Shown: piece after piece, positions 9,748 to 19,280 of the stretch
Position numbering within the stretch: the first letter of the stretch is position 1
How the letters are laid out: each line of letters opens with the position of its first letter
NCBI GenBank assembly: GCA_019118275.1
Contig: DWZH01000042.1
Coordinates: forward strand, 1-64,000
DNA: 64,000 nucleotides
DNA from: Candidatus Brachybacterium merdavium
Lineage (GTDB): Bacteria > Actinomycetota > Actinomycetes > Actinomycetales > Dermabacteraceae
Direction: 5' to 3'
The notes under the pieces: generated by a model
Databases searched by the model: none
What the model saw: the letters and a program-made list of their open reading frames with translations, nothing else
Told to the model about the DNA's origin: nothing
Made by a program: the position numbers and the translations under genes

Positions 9748-10590
9748 GAAGAGGATCGTGGACAGCTCACCCACTTGCCGGAAACCCGCGGCGGCGTAGG
9801 CGCGGCGGGCCGGCTCGTTGAAGTCGTTGACGTAGAGGCAGACCTGCTCGGCGTGGTCATGGCGCACGTGTCCGATCAGCTCCGCCATCGCGGCCCGCCC
9901 CAGCCCGGCCCCGCGCCGGGCTGGGTCGACCCAGACCCCGTGGATCTGTGCGGCACCGCCGAACAGGGCTCCGACATCGGCCTTGAACACCACCTGGCGT
10001 TCCCGCGTGACGATGTAGGTGCGGCCGGCGCGGATCAGCTCGGTGACGCGCCGGCGGTAGGAACGGCCCGCGTCCCCGGCCAGGGGGTCCACCCCCACCT
10101 CCTCCCGGAACATCGCCACCGCAGCGGGGAAGACCGCGTCCTCCTCGCCGGGGCGTGCCGCTCGCAGGCCCGCCGGGGGCAGGGCGGTGCCGGCCCCGTC
10201 CGCCAGCAACAGGGGCTGGCTCCAGCGGTACTCGCGGACCTCGGCGCCCCACCGCATCGCCAGGTGCTGCCACAGGGCTTCGACAGCGCCGCGGTCACCG
10301 ACCACGGAGCTGGCCCGGCGGGTCCGCGGCGCGAGATAGCGGCCGAAGTCGTCCAGCGCCTGAGCGGTCGCGGAGAGCGGGGAGACGTTCACGCCGTTCC
10401 ACAGCAGTCCTTCGGGGCGGTGCTCGTCACCGGCCAGGAGGAACTCCTGCGCGGCGTTCCCGGCGTGCCCGACCTCCCGCAGGCGGGCACCGGCCAGCGT
10501 GTTGTGGAGCGGATCGCTCAGGGCCAGGGTCAGTGCGGCGCTGACCCCGGCCGTCCTGACCGGTCGGACCCTCGCGCCGCGCCGGAACAT
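9745..10590 (-). CDS. GNAT family N-acetyltransferase with DUF4081-like N-domain
   Basis: A 281-residue acyltransferase. The C-terminal half is a GNAT domain with the acetyl-CoA loop in GVWVDPARRGAGLGRAAMAE (R-G-x-G-L-G), followed by LYVNDFNEPARRAYAAAGF. The N-terminal half resembles the DUF4081 domain that accompanies such enzymes in Actinobacteria. Substrate unknown. The ATG at 10590 is used because extending upstream enters ispG in another frame. It starts 7 bases after the ispG stop, so it is probably the last gene of the dxr-rip1-ispG-GNAT group, an order common in Actinobacteria. Confidence 0.85.
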   Translation of the reverse strand: MFRRGARVRPVRTAGVSAALTLALSDPLHNTLAGARLREVGHAGNAAQEFLLAGDEHRPEGLLWNGVNVSPLSATAQALDDFGRYLAPRTRRASSVVGDRGAVEALWQHLAMRWGAEVREYRWSQPLLLADGAGTALPPAGLRAARPGEEDAVFPAAVAMFREEVGVDPLAGDAGRSYRRRVTELIRAGRTYIVTRERQVVFKADVGALFGGAAQIHGVWVDPARRGAGLGRAAMAELIGHVRHDHAEQVCLYVNDFNEPARRAYAAAGFRQVGELSTILF

Positions 10591-10597
10591 GCGCCGC

Positions 10598-11758
10598 TCA
10601 GCCGACGGACACGGAGGGAGCGCCGCTGGAGGGGACGTCCTCCCCCATCTCGGCGGCGATGCGCTTGGCCTCGTCCAGCAGGGTCTCGACGATCTCGTCC
10701 TCCTGGACGGTCTTGATGACCTCTCCCTTGACGAAGATCTGGCCCTTGCCGTTGCCGGAGGCGACGCCGAGGTCGGCCTCACGGGCCTCACCGGGCCCGT
10801 TGACCACGCAGCCCATGACCGCCACCCGCAGGGGCACCTCGAGGTCCTTGAGCCCTTCGGTGACCTTGTCGGCGAGAGAGTAGACATCGACCTGCGCGCG
10901 CCCACAGGACGGGCACGAGACGATGTCCAGCTTGCGCGGCTTCAGGTTCAGCGACTGCAGGATCTGGTTGCCGACCTTGACCTCCTCCACCGGCGGGGAC
11001 GACAGGGACACGCGGATGGTGTCGCCGATCCCCTCGCCCAGCAGGATGCCGAAGGCGACGGAGGACTTGATCGTGCCCTGGAAGGCGGGCCCGGCCTCGG
11101 TGACCCCGAGGTGCAGGGGCCAATCGCCCTGCTCGGACAGCTGCCGGTAGGCCTCGACCATGATGACGGGGTCGTTGTGCTTGACGGAGATGCCGAAGTC
11201 GTGGAAGTCGTGCTCCTCGAAGAGCCCGGCCTCCCAGACCGCGGAGGCCACCAGCGCCTCGGGTGTGACCCGGTCGCCGGTCATCATGCGCTTGTCGATG
11301 CTGCCGGCGTTGACGCCGATCCGCAGCGCGGTGCCGTGCTCCTTCGCGGCCTGGGCGATCTCCCCCACCTGGTCGTCGAAGCGACGGATGTTGCCCGGGT
11401 TCACGCGAACTCCCGCGCAGCCCGCCTCGATCGCGGCGAAGACGTACTTGGGCTGGAAGTGGATGTCGGCGATCACCGGGATCGGCGACTTCGCGGCGAT
11501 GGCCGCCAGCGCGTCGGCGTCCTCCTGACGGGGGCAGGCCACCCGCACGATGTCGCAGCCGGCGGCGGTCAGCTCGGCGATCTGCTGCAGGGTCGCGTTG
11601 ATGTCGTGGGTCGGGGTGGTGGTCATCGACTGCACGGTGATGGGCGCATCGCCGCCGACCGCGATCGGGCCGAGTCTGACCTTGCGGGTCGGCCGCCGCG
11701 GCGCGATGACGGGCGGCGGCTGCTTGACGGACGGGATCCCGAGGCTCACAGAAGTCAC
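10598..11758 (-). CDS. ispG: (E)-4-hydroxy-3-methylbut-2-enyl-diphosphate synthase
   Basis: [4Fe-4S] enzyme of the MEP isoprenoid pathway that converts MEcPP to HMBPP, 386 residues. Cluster-binding cysteines are visible in [14 protein letters not shown] and in [13 protein letters not shown]. The N-terminus [11 protein letters not shown] is typical of the family. Two GTG starts compete. The one at 11758 is chosen because a CATAAT -10 ends 6 bases upstream (leaderless), while the one at 11749 would put GGAGG about 9-10 bases away. dxr, the second pathway enzyme, lies two genes upstream. Confidence 0.95.
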   Translation of the reverse strand: MTSVSLGIPSVKQPPPVIAPRRPTRKVRLGPIAVGGDAPITVQSMTTTPTHDINATLQQIAELTAAGCDIVRVACPRQEDADALAAIAAKSPIPVIADIHFQPKYVFAAIEAGCAGVRVNPGNIRRFDDQVGEIAQAAKEHGTALRIGVNAGSIDKRMMTGDRVTPEALVASAVWEAGLFEEHDFHDFGISVKHNDPVIMVEAYRQLSEQGDWPLHLGVTEAGPAFQGTIKSSVAFGILLGEGIGDTIRVSLSSPPVEEVKVGNQILQSLNLKPRKLDIVSCPSCGRAQVDVYSLADKVTEGLKDLEVPLRVAVMGCVVNGPGEAREADLGVASGNGKGQIFVKGEVIKTVQEDEIVETLLDEAKRIAAEMGEDVPSSGAPSVSVG

Positions 11759-11764
11759 CCCTCC

Positions 11765-11770
11765 ATTATG
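11765..11770 (-). promoter_or_regulatory. Leaderless -10 element (CATAAT) for ispG
   Basis: CATAAT on the minus strand ends 6 bases before the ispG GTG at 11758. This is a near-consensus -10 in a G+C-rich background. It gives ispG a promoter of its own in addition to any read-through from rip1, which is 150 bases away. Confidence 0.6.
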
Positions 11771-11907
11771 GACGCCGACACCGGCCCACGGGGAGCCAGG
11801 TTCGACACCTCCACCGCTCCTGCACGCCCGCCGTGGCGCGTGGCACACCGGGGCGGCGCGCCGCCGAGCCCGGGGACACACCCCCGAGCGCCGGCCGTGG
11901 GCACCGG

Positions 11908-13248
11908 TCAGCGGAAGAACCGGATGGGCGAGACGATGTCGGCGTAGACCAGCAGCAGGGTCATCACGATGAACACGATCGCCACCGCGTTGGTCAGCGG
12001 AAGCATCCGGGAGGTGTCCACAGGGCCCGGATCGGGGCGTCCGCGGAGGCGGGCGATCTGCCGCCGGATGCCCTCGACCAGGGCACCGGCCACATGGCCG
12101 CCGTCCAGAGGCAGCAGGGGCAGCAGGTTGAACACGAACAGCGCCATGTTCAGCGAGGCCAGCACGGAGATCATGGTGCCGGTCTTCTCGCGCAGCTCGA
12201 AGCCGGGCTGCTCGGCGGCGGCGATCTCTCCGGCGAGCCGGCTGACCCCCACCACCCCGAGGGGCCCGTCGGGGTCCCGCTCGGAGGGGCCGAAGGCCGC
12301 CTGGGCCACGTCGTACAGCCGGACCGGCAGGGTCAGGACGACCTCGGCGGTGCCCCGGAACGCCTGCCAGGCCATCTCGGGCACCACCGCCGGGGACTGC
12401 GGCACCAGATCGGGGGTCCCGGCCACGCCGAGGAAACCCACCTGCTCGGTCACCGGCTCGCCCGAGTCGTCAAGGACCATCCCGCCGTCCTCGTCCAGAA
12501 CGGGCCGGGCGTCGACGATCGGGGTGGCCTCGAGCTGCAGCAGCTCCTCGTCGCGCTCGACCACCACCGGCACGGTGCGGTCGCCGGCGGCGCGGACCGC
12601 GGTGGTCACATCGGCCCACCGTCGGATCTCCTGACCGTCGATCTCGCGCAGGGTGTCGCCCGGTCGGATCCCGGCGGCCAGCGCCGGAGCCTCCGGGCGG
12701 CCCTCGCAGCTGCTGTCCTCGGGGGCATCGGCGGGCAGGACGCACTCGGAGACCGACTGCACGGTCGGGGTGACCGCCGGCAGGCCGATCCCGCTGACCA
12801 TCACGGTCATCAGCACGATCGAGATCAGCAGGTTCATCACCGGCCCGCCGAGCATCACCACCAGCTTCTTGGGCACCGACAGGGCCACGAAGGTGCGATG
12901 GGCGTCCTCCTGCCCGTACTGGGCCGATTCGTACTCCTTGGCCTCCTGCGACATCTGCTGCACGAAACCGGTGGAGTCCTCCCGGATCGCCCCGGCGGGC
13001 TCGCCCCGGTGCGGCGGGAACATCCCGATCATGCGGATGTATCCGCCCAGGGGGATCGCCTTGAGGCCGTACTCGGTCTCACCGCGGCCCCGTGACCAGA
13101 CGGTCGGCCCGAAACCGATCATGTACTGGGTGACGCGCACCCCGAACAGCTTGGCGGGAACCAGGTGCCCGATCTCGTGCAGCGCGATCGACACCGTCAG
13201 GCCCACGCCGACGATCACGATCCCCAGCGCGAACAGCGCCACGCTCAC
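11908..13248 (-). CDS. Site-2 protease, M50 family (RseP/Rip1-like)
   Basis: Intramembrane zinc metalloprotease of 446 residues that, in relatives, cuts anti-sigma factors or other membrane proteins. The zinc motif HEIGH is at residues 24-28 in the first membrane segment, and the second motif LPLDGG is near residue 380. A PDZ domain is suggested between them (about 200-290, including [18 protein letters not shown]). The C-terminus has a final membrane helix. The GTG start at 13248 overlaps the dxr stop by 4 bases (GTGA), so the two are translationally coupled. The dxr-rip1-ispG order is conserved in Actinobacteria. Confidence 0.93.
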   Translation of the reverse strand: MSVALFALGIVIVGVGLTVSIALHEIGHLVPAKLFGVRVTQYMIGFGPTVWSRGRGETEYGLKAIPLGGYIRMIGMFPPHRGEPAGAIREDSTGFVQQMSQEAKEYESAQYGQEDAHRTFVALSVPKKLVVMLGGPVMNLLISIVLMTVMVSGIGLPAVTPTVQSVSECVLPADAPEDSSCEGRPEAPALAAGIRPGDTLREIDGQEIRRWADVTTAVRAAGDRTVPVVVERDEELLQLEATPIVDARPVLDEDGGMVLDDSGEPVTEQVGFLGVAGTPDLVPQSPAVVPEMAWQAFRGTAEVVLTLPVRLYDVAQAAFGPSERDPDGPLGVVGVSRLAGEIAAAEQPGFELREKTGTMISVLASLNMALFVFNLLPLLPLDGGHVAGALVEGIRRQIARLRGRPDPGPVDTSRMLPLTNAVAIVFIVMTLLLVYADIVSPIRFFR

Positions 13249-14453
13249 CGCGCGGACTCCTGGACGATCCGGGTACGAGCGGCGGCCCGGGCCCAGTCCT
13301 CGACCGCGAGGACCCCGTCCACGCCCGCGGAGGCCGCGGGACGAGGCCGGGCGGGGTCCTCGAGCACCGCGGACAGCAGGTCTACGATGCCCAGGAACGG
13401 CAACGCCCCCGACAGGAAGGCGGCCACCGCCTCCTCGTTGGCGGCGTTGTAGGCGGCCATCGCACCGTGCCCCTCACGGTGCGCCGAGCGCGCCAGGGAG
13501 ATGGCGGGGAAGGTCGTCTCGTCGACCGGTTCGAAGGTCCAGCTCTGGGCGGTGGAGAAGTCCAGGGCGGCGGCCAGCCCCGGCAGCTTCTCGGGGTGGG
13601 CGAGCGCCCAGCCGATCGCGTGGCGCATGTCCGGCGGGCTGGCCTGGGCGATGGTGGAGCCGTCGATCAGGGTGGCCATCGAGTGGACGATGGACTGCGG
13701 GTGGACCACCACGTCGACGCGATGCTCGGGCAGATCGAACAGGAAGCAGGCCTCGATCACCTCGAGGGCCTTGTTGACCAGGGTCGCGGAGTTGGTGGTG
13801 ATCACCGGGCCCATCGCCCAGGTGGGATGGGCCAGGGCCTGCTCGGGATCGATATCGGCGAGCTGGTCGCGGGTGCGGCCGCGGAAGGGACCGCCCGAGG
13901 CGGTGACCACCAGCCGGTCGACCTGCTCGGGGCGGACCCCGGCCAGCGCCTGCGCGATGGCGGTGTGTTCGGAGTCGACCGGGAGGATCTGGCCGGGCGC
14001 GGCTGCACGGGTGACCAGGTCCCCGCCGACCACCAGGGACTCCTTGTTGGCCAGGGCCAGCCGGGCGCCGCTGGAGAGCACCGCCAGGGTGGGCAGCAGG
14101 CCGACCGACCCGGTGATGGCGTTGAGCACCACGTCCCCGGGGCCCAGGCTCCCGGCCAGTTCGGTCACGGCCGCCTGACCGGACTCCAGGCGCGGGGCGG
14201 GGATGCCGGCCGCCCGGCAGGCTGCGTCGATGGCGTCGGAGACCCCCTCGGCGCGCTCCGGCTCGGCGACCACGAGCTGCTCGGGCCGGTGGGCCAGGAC
14301 CTGCTCGACGACGAGCTGAGGGCGGGAGCCGCCGACGGCGAGCCCGTGGACCCGGGCGATGTCCGGGTAGCGTGCGAGGACGTCCAGCGTCTGCGCACCG
14401 ATGGAGCCGGTGGCGCCGAGCAGCACCAGGCGGCGGGCGGGTGCCGGGGTCAC
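13245..14453 (-). CDS. dxr: 1-deoxy-D-xylulose-5-phosphate reductoisomerase
   Basis: MEP pathway enzyme that converts DXP to MEP using NADPH, 402 residues. The NADPH-binding motif GATGSIG is at the N-terminus, and the catalytic region contains PVDSEHTAIAQAL and SGGPFRGR. The GTG at 14453 overlaps the stop of the upstream DivIVA-domain gene by 4 bases. Upstream in-frame sequence to 14612 lies inside that gene and is discarded. Confidence 0.96.
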   Translation of the reverse strand: MTPAPARRLVLLGATGSIGAQTLDVLARYPDIARVHGLAVGGSRPQLVVEQVLAHRPEQLVVAEPERAEGVSDAIDAACRAAGIPAPRLESGQAAVTELAGSLGPGDVVLNAITGSVGLLPTLAVLSSGARLALANKESLVVGGDLVTRAAAPGQILPVDSEHTAIAQALAGVRPEQVDRLVVTASGGPFRGRTRDQLADIDPEQALAHPTWAMGPVITTNSATLVNKALEVIEACFLFDLPEHRVDVVVHPQSIVHSMATLIDGSTIAQASPPDMRHAIGWALAHPEKLPGLAAALDFSTAQSWTFEPVDETTFPAISLARSAHREGHGAMAAYNAANEEAVAAFLSGALPFLGIVDLLSAVLEDPARPRPAASAGVDGVLAVEDWARAAARTRIVQESAR

Positions 14454-14998
14454 GGCACGGAGGCCATCACGTCCGCGACGTGGTCGAGGTAGACGTCCAC
14501 GACGGCCTCGCGGTATCCCTCGCTGCCGCGGCGGCGCCGGAAGGCGGCCCGGCGAACGTCGTCCACGCTCATCGGCAGCCCCTCGGTGAAGTAGGCCACC
14601 AGCTGGTCGCACAGGGCGTCGACGTCGGCCCGGTCGTAGGCGGGCTCTCCCTGGGCGGCCGGGGCGAAGCGGTCACCGGCGGGCCGTTCCAGGCGCTCCT
14701 TGAGCAGATCCGCCCGTTCGGTGAGCTGGGCGATCCAGGCCTCCTCACCGTGCTCGGCGATCGCATCGTCCCGGGCCTGCAACGCGAAGGCGTCGGAGAG
14801 GCGGTCCAGCGCCTCGTCGACCACGCGCATGTCGTATCCGCCGCGCTCGGTCCCGAAGCTCGCGGAGGTGATGTCCGCGCCGGTGAAGGCGGGATCACGC
14901 CCCTCGTAGGCGGTGCGGGCTCGGGAGAGGAACTCGTCGACCTCGCGCATGTCGTATCCGACACTGACACGGGAGACGCGCTCGAACGATGTGCTCAC
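14450..14998 (-). CDS. DivIVA-repeat protein A
   Basis: A 182-residue soluble protein with repeated DivIVA-domain motifs: FERVSRVSVGYDMREVDEFL at residues about 4-24, then FGTERGGYDMRVVDEALDRL, and a weaker copy FRRRRGSEGYREAVVDVYLD near the end. These short repeats are the membrane-curvature/coiled-coil seeds of DivIVA/Wag31-type proteins, but the long coiled coil of true DivIVA is missing. Its role is unknown; a part in cell-wall or pole organisation is inference. The GTG at 14998 follows AAGGAA. It overlaps dxr by 4 bases and lies 80 bases after a similar gene. Confidence 0.8.
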   Translation of the reverse strand: MSTSFERVSRVSVGYDMREVDEFLSRARTAYEGRDPAFTGADITSASFGTERGGYDMRVVDEALDRLSDAFALQARDDAIAEHGEEAWIAQLTERADLLKERLERPAGDRFAPAAQGEPAYDRADVDALCDQLVAYFTEGLPMSVDDVRRAAFRRRRGSEGYREAVVDVYLDHVADVMASVP

Positions 14999-15077
14999 CA
15001 GTGGTTCCTTCCTCGGCGGTTTCGCTGTCCCACTGTAGCGGCGCGGGCGGCGGAGACGGTGGAGGCGGTCGGCGCGC

Positions 15078-15446
15078 TCACCGTCCGCCTCCGAAGAGGC
15101 GCTGCAGCAGGCTCGGCCGCCGCTGCGGCGGGTGCAAAACATCGGGGTCGGCGGGCCGGCCCGGGGCCGGACCCTCGGGTGCCGGGTCGGGGTCGGTGGG
15201 GGCGTGCGTCCCGGAACCCGCCCGCAGCGCCGGCACCGCCACTGTGTCGAGGTAGTCGTCCACGTCGTCCATGGCGTAGCCCTCGGCGAAACGTGTGCGC
15301 GTGAAGCGCTTCTGGAGGACCTGCTCGGCGGTGATCGAGCCGTCCCCGGTGCGCAGGGCGCTCTGGATGCGGTCGATCCAGTCGTCGACCTCCTGCGCGT
15401 CGTAGCCCTCGCCGAAGCGGACGAGCCGGAATCGAGGCTGCGTCAC
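15078..15446 (-). CDS. DivIVA-repeat protein B
   Basis: A 122-residue protein with two DivIVA-type repeats, FRLVRFGEGYDAQEVDDWID and FTRTRFAEGYAMDDVDDYLD, followed by a Pro-rich, probably disordered tail ending in a basic LLQRLFGGGR. The GTG at 15446 overlaps the rlmN stop by 4 bases. Upstream in-frame sequence is an rlmN shadow. It resembles the neighbouring protein A in repeat design, which suggests a local duplication or shared function. No known function is assigned. Confidence 0.8.
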   Translation of the reverse strand: MTQPRFRLVRFGEGYDAQEVDDWIDRIQSALRTGDGSITAEQVLQKRFTRTRFAEGYAMDDVDDYLDTVAVPALRAGSGTHAPTDPDPAPEGPAPGRPADPDVLHPPQRRPSLLQRLFGGGR

Positions 15447-16717
15447 TGCTGCTCCCCTGCGCCGGCGATAGCCTCCACCCGGGCCACCCGGGCTTCGCGG
15501 TCGGCCCGGCGGGTGTCGGTCTCGAGCACCTCGGCGGCCAGCTGCCCGCAGGCGCCGTCGATGTCGGAGCCGCGGGTGTCGCGGATGGTGGCGGAGATCC
15601 CGGCGTCGCGGAGCGTCTCCACGAAGCGCTTCTCCACCAGCGGCTCCGAGGCGGTCCACTTCGAGCCCTGAACGGGGTTCAAAGGGATCGGGTTGACGTG
15701 CGCCCAGTGCAAGCCGCCCTTGGCGATGAGCTTGTCGGCCAGCAGCTGCGCGCGGTGGGCCTGGTCGTTGATGTCCCGGATCAGGGCGTACTCGATACTC
15801 ACCCGCCGGCCGGTGGCCTCGAAGTATTCGTGGGCCGCCGAGAGGATCTCGTCGACGTCGAAGCGGGTGTTGATCGGGACCAGCTCATCGCGCAGCTCGT
15901 CATCGGGGGCGTGCAGCGATACCGCCAGGGTGACGGGGATGGCTTCCTTGACCAGCTTGCGCACCGCGGGGGCCAGACCGACGGTGGAGACGGTGATGTG
16001 GCGGGCGCTCATGCCGAACCCCTCGGGAGCGGGAGCGTTCAGCCGCTTGCAGACGGTGGCGACCGGCCGGTAGTTCGCCAGCGGCTCGCCCATCCCCATG
16101 AACACGATGTTGGAGATCCGGCCGCCGCCGGGGATCTCGCCGGTGGCGAGCATGCGGTTGGCGATCCGGACCTGCTCGAGGATCTCCGCGCTCGAGAGGT
16201 TGCGGGTCAGGCCCATCTGGCCGGTGGCGCAGAAGGGGCAGTTCATGCCGCACCCCGCCTCGGAGGAGATGCACAGGGTGACGCGGTCGCTATAGCGCAT
16301 CAGCACCGATTCGACCATGGGGCCGTCGAACAGCTTCCAGAGGAACTTCTGGGTGGCGCCGTTGTCGGCCGCCTGCACCGACACCGGGGTCAGCAGGGTC
16401 GGGAAGAAGCGCTCGGTCAGCTCGTCGCGGCGGCCGGCGGGCAGATCCGTCATCTCCTCGGCAGAGGTGGTGAAGTGCTCGAAGTAATGCACCGACAGCT
16501 GCTTGGCCCGGTACCCGGGAAGCCCCATCTCCTCGACGGCGGCAACGCGCTCGGCCAGGGTCAGGTCAGCCAGGTGCGCCGGCGGTTTCCCGCGGCGAGC
16601 GGGCCGCAGCTGCAGCTGGCCGGGGGCCAGGGCGACGCTCTGGCCGGGCACGGCCTCGCGGGAGAGGTCCGGGTTGCCGGGGGACCCGGCACTGCGGGTG
16701 GAGGGGGAGTCGGTCAT
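15443..16717 (-). CDS. rlmN: 23S rRNA (adenine-2503) methyltransferase
   Basis: Radical-SAM methyltransferase that modifies A2503 of 23S rRNA and also some tRNAs, 424 residues. The [4Fe-4S]/SAM motif CGMNCPFC has cysteines at 156, 160 and 163. Later motifs ISNIVFMGMGEPLANY and SLHAPDDELR are typical. The N-terminal extension of about 45 residues is variable. The ATG at 16717 overlaps the cdsA stop by 4 bases (ATGA). Confidence 0.96.
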   Translation of the reverse strand: MTDSPSTRSAGSPGNPDLSREAVPGQSVALAPGQLQLRPARRGKPPAHLADLTLAERVAAVEEMGLPGYRAKQLSVHYFEHFTTSAEEMTDLPAGRRDELTERFFPTLLTPVSVQAADNGATQKFLWKLFDGPMVESVLMRYSDRVTLCISSEAGCGMNCPFCATGQMGLTRNLSSAEILEQVRIANRMLATGEIPGGGRISNIVFMGMGEPLANYRPVATVCKRLNAPAPEGFGMSARHITVSTVGLAPAVRKLVKEAIPVTLAVSLHAPDDELRDELVPINTRFDVDEILSAAHEYFEATGRRVSIEYALIRDINDQAHRAQLLADKLIAKGGLHWAHVNPIPLNPVQGSKWTASEPLVEKRFVETLRDAGISATIRDTRGSDIDGACGQLAAEVLETDTRRADREARVARVEAIAGAGEQQ

Positions 16718-17688
16718 GGCAGCAGGATCTCCAACAAGATGTAGGTGGTGGGGGCGGCGAGCAGGATCGAGTCCACCCGGTCGAGCACTCCGCCGTGTCC
16801 GGGCAGCAGGTGCCCCATGTCCTTGATCCCGAGATCACGCTTGAGCAGCGACTCGGCGAGGTCGCCGCAGGTGGAGATGACCACCAGCACGGCACCGAGG
16901 ATCACGCCGACCCACCAGGGCTGTTCCAGCGCCCAGACCAGGACGGCGGTCGAGGCGGCCACGCCCAGCACCAGCGATCCGGCGAAGCCCTCCCAGCTCT
17001 TCTTCGGGCTGATGCCGGGGGCCATGGGGTGGGAGCCGAACAGCACCCCGGCGACGTAGCCCCCGATGTCGTTGGCGACCGGGACCAGGATCGCCAGCAG
17101 CACCAGCATCGGCCCGTCGTCCTGCCCGAACAGCAGCAGGGTGAAGCAGCCCAGGAACGGCACCCAGGCCAGGGTGAACACTCCCCCGGTGACGTCGCGC
17201 AGGGCCGTCAGCCCCATCGATTCCGAGACGCGCCACAGGATCAGCACGCACACCGCCGCGGCCGTGGAGACCAGCAGACCGTCGGCGCCGAACACGACGG
17301 TGGAGATCACCATGCCCACCACACCGACCAGCAGCGGTACGGGCGGGACCTGCAGGTCCCCCTCGCCCAGAGCGCGGGTCAGCTCGAGGACGGCCACCAT
17401 CATCGCGACCGCCACCAGCACCGGGAACCCCTGCGGCACCACGAACACCGTCGTGAGCACCACCGCCCCCAGGGCGACGCCCACGCCGATGGCGGCGGGC
17501 AGGTTGCGCCCCGGCCCGCGTCTCTTGGCGTGCGGCGGCTCGGCACGCTCCGCGGGAGCCGGGTCGGTCGGCGTGCCCTTCCCGGTCGGGGCGGAGGATC
17601 TGGTCGTCGGACGTGCGGGCACGCCGACGGCCGCCTCGGGCGGGGCCGAGGCGGCCGGGTGTGCCGTGGGGGGCGGGTTCGAGCTCAC
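16714..17688 (-). CDS. cdsA: Phosphatidate cytidylyltransferase (CDP-diglyceride synthase)
   Basis: Integral membrane enzyme that makes CDP-diacylglycerol from phosphatidate and CTP, the entry point to phospholipids. The C-terminal signature SLLKRDLGIKDMGHLLPGHG followed by GVLDRVDS matches the family pattern. About eight hydrophobic segments follow a Pro/Ala-rich cytoplasmic N-terminus of roughly 75 residues. The start is uncertain: GTG at 17688 gives 324 residues, GTG at 17715 adds nine, and neither has a clear Shine-Dalgarno sequence. frr ends at 17720 just upstream. Confidence 0.93.
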   Translation of the reverse strand: MSSNPPPTAHPAASAPPEAAVGVPARPTTRSSAPTGKGTPTDPAPAERAEPPHAKRRGPGRNLPAAIGVGVALGAVVLTTVFVVPQGFPVLVAVAMMVAVLELTRALGEGDLQVPPVPLLVGVVGMVISTVVFGADGLLVSTAAAVCVLILWRVSESMGLTALRDVTGGVFTLAWVPFLGCFTLLLFGQDDGPMLVLLAILVPVANDIGGYVAGVLFGSHPMAPGISPKKSWEGFAGSLVLGVAASTAVLVWALEQPWWVGVILGAVLVVISTCGDLAESLLKRDLGIKDMGHLLPGHGGVLDRVDSILLAAPTTYILLEILLP

Positions 17689-17719
17689 AGGGCCGAGGCC
17701 GGCGTCCGGACGCACGATG

Positions 17720-18286
17720 TCAGACGGTCGCCAGCTCGGTCTCCTTCGCGGCCAGCGCCTCATCGATCTGATCGGAGTGCTTCTTCGTGATGGCCTCGAG
17801 CTCCTTCTCCGCCCGGGTGCCCTCGTCCTCACCGATCTCCTTGTCCTTGACCAGCTTCTCGATGGCCTTCTTCGCGTTGCCGCGGGAGCCGCGCACGGCG
17901 ACCTTCCCGTCCTCGGCCTTGGTGCGGGCGAGCTTGATGTACTCCTTGCGACGCTCCTCGGTCAGGGAAGGCAGGACCACGCGCAGGTTGTCACCGTTGT
18001 TGGTGGGGTTGACCCCGAGGTCGGAGTTGCGCAGCGCGGTCTCCACCTCGCCCAGCGCGCTCATGTCGTAGGGCGTGATGATGACCGTGCGGGCTTCGGG
18101 GATGTTCAGGGAGGCCAGCTGGTTCAGCGGCGTAGGGGCGCCGTAGTACTCGACCATGATGCCCTGGAACATCGCGGCGTTGGCCCGGCCGGTGCGGATG
18201 GTGGTGAACTCATCCTTGGTGACCTCGACGGACTTGGCCATCTTGGTCTCCGCGTCCTTCAGGATGCTCGGGATGTCGTCGCTCAC
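17720..18286 (-). CDS. frr: Ribosome recycling factor
   Basis: Splits post-termination ribosomes together with EF-G. At 188 residues it has the normal length, and the text RTGRANAAMFQGIMVEYYG, the PYD block and the C-terminal long helices are typical. The start is GTG at 18286 with GAGGAG upstream. It follows pyrH by 115 bases, a gap that holds a small GC hairpin (18337-18351) but nothing decisive. Confidence 0.97.
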   Translation of the reverse strand: MSDDIPSILKDAETKMAKSVEVTKDEFTTIRTGRANAAMFQGIMVEYYGAPTPLNQLASLNIPEARTVIITPYDMSALGEVETALRNSDLGVNPTNNGDNLRVVLPSLTEERRKEYIKLARTKAEDGKVAVRGSRGNAKKAIEKLVKDKEIGEDEGTRAEKELEAITKKHSDQIDEALAAKETELATV

Positions 18287-18401
18287 GGGGTGCTCCTCGG
18301 TTCTGGGGTGATGGTGGGTTCCATTGTCGCACCGGGGGCGGCTGCGCCGCCGGGCACGGCGGGTGCGGCCCCGGACCCGGGCGGGGCCGACGGGCGACCT
18401 C

Positions 18402-19157
18402 TCAGTCGGCGATGACGTCGGTGCCGATGCGCTCGCCCCGCATGGCGCGGGTGATGTTGTCAGGGGTGTCGAGACCGAAGACCATCATCTTCTGCGCGTT
18501 GTCCATGCACAGACTGAAGGCGGTGGAATCGACGACCTTCAGGCCACGCTGCAGCGCCTCGTTGTAGGTGATCCGGTCCAACTTGGTCGCCTCGGGGTTC
18601 GTGCGCGGATCGGCATCGTAGACGCCGTCGACCCCGTGCTTGGCCATCAGCACCTCCTCGCAGCCGATCTCCAGGGCGCGTTGGACGGCCACGGTGTCGG
18701 TGGAGAAATAGGGCATCCCCACGCCTGCGCCGAAGATGACCACACGGCCCTTCTCGAGGTGGCGCACGGCGCGCAGCGGGATGTAGGGCTCCGCGACCTG
18801 CCCCATGGTGATCGCGGACTGCACGCGGGTGGTGACCCCGCGCTGCTCGAGGAAGTCCTGCAACGCCAGGCAGTTCATGACGGTGCCGAGCATCCCCATG
18901 TAGTCGGCACGGCGACGGTCCATGCCGCGCTGGGACAGCTCGGCCCCACGGAAGAAGTTGCCTCCGCCGACGACGATCGCGCATTCGACGCCCTGGGCGA
19001 CGCCCTCGGCGATCTCGGCTGCGATACGGGAGACCACATCGGGGTCCACTCCGACCGCCCCTCCGCCGAAGGCCTCACCGGAGAGCTTGAGAAGGACGCG
19101 ACGTCCGTCCTGCTTCTTCGGCAGAACAGGAATCGGGGACGTGATGGTCTGGCTCAT
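18402..19157 (-). CDS. pyrH: UMP kinase
   Basis: Hexameric bacterial UMP kinase for pyrimidine nucleotide synthesis, 251 residues. The amino acid kinase fold is shown by [22 protein letters not shown] and the [17 protein letters not shown] region. The ATG at 19157 follows AAGGA. pyrH-frr-cdsA-rlmN is a common gene order. A strong hairpin upstream separates it from tsf. Confidence 0.97.
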   Translation of the reverse strand: MSQTITSPIPVLPKKQDGRRVLLKLSGEAFGGGAVGVDPDVVSRIAAEIAEGVAQGVECAIVVGGGNFFRGAELSQRGMDRRRADYMGMLGTVMNCLALQDFLEQRGVTTRVQSAITMGQVAEPYIPLRAVRHLEKGRVVIFGAGVGMPYFSTDTVAVQRALEIGCEEVLMAKHGVDGVYDADPRTNPEATKLDRITYNEALQRGLKVVDSTAFSLCMDNAQKMMVFGLDTPDNITRAMRGERIGTDVIAD

Positions 19158-19196
19158 GTCGATCCTTCCGCGCTGGGTCCTCGGCGATGATACCGG

Positions 19197-19227
19197 CGCG
19201 GCCCCGCACCGATGGTGCGGGGCCGCG
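19197..19227 (-). terminator. Strong hairpin between tsf and pyrH
   Basis: A perfect 14-bp stem (19197-19210 with 19214-19227) closes a 3-base loop. It lies 54 bases after the tsf stop and 40 bases before the pyrH start. There is no T-tract; the stem itself fits the short-tract terminators seen in high-G+C Gram-positives. Confidence 0.65.
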
Positions 19228-19255
19228 GGGTGGTGGCCACGCTCACGCAGGGCCG

Positions 19256-19273
19256 GGGAGCCCTGCGGCTCCC
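19256..19273 (-). terminator. Second, shorter hairpin just after tsf
   Basis: GGGAGCC and GGCTCCC form a 7-bp stem around CTGC, 7 bases after the tsf stop. Together with the hairpin at 19197-19227 it makes a tandem termination region. Confidence 0.45.
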
Positions 19274-19280
19274 GGAGTGG

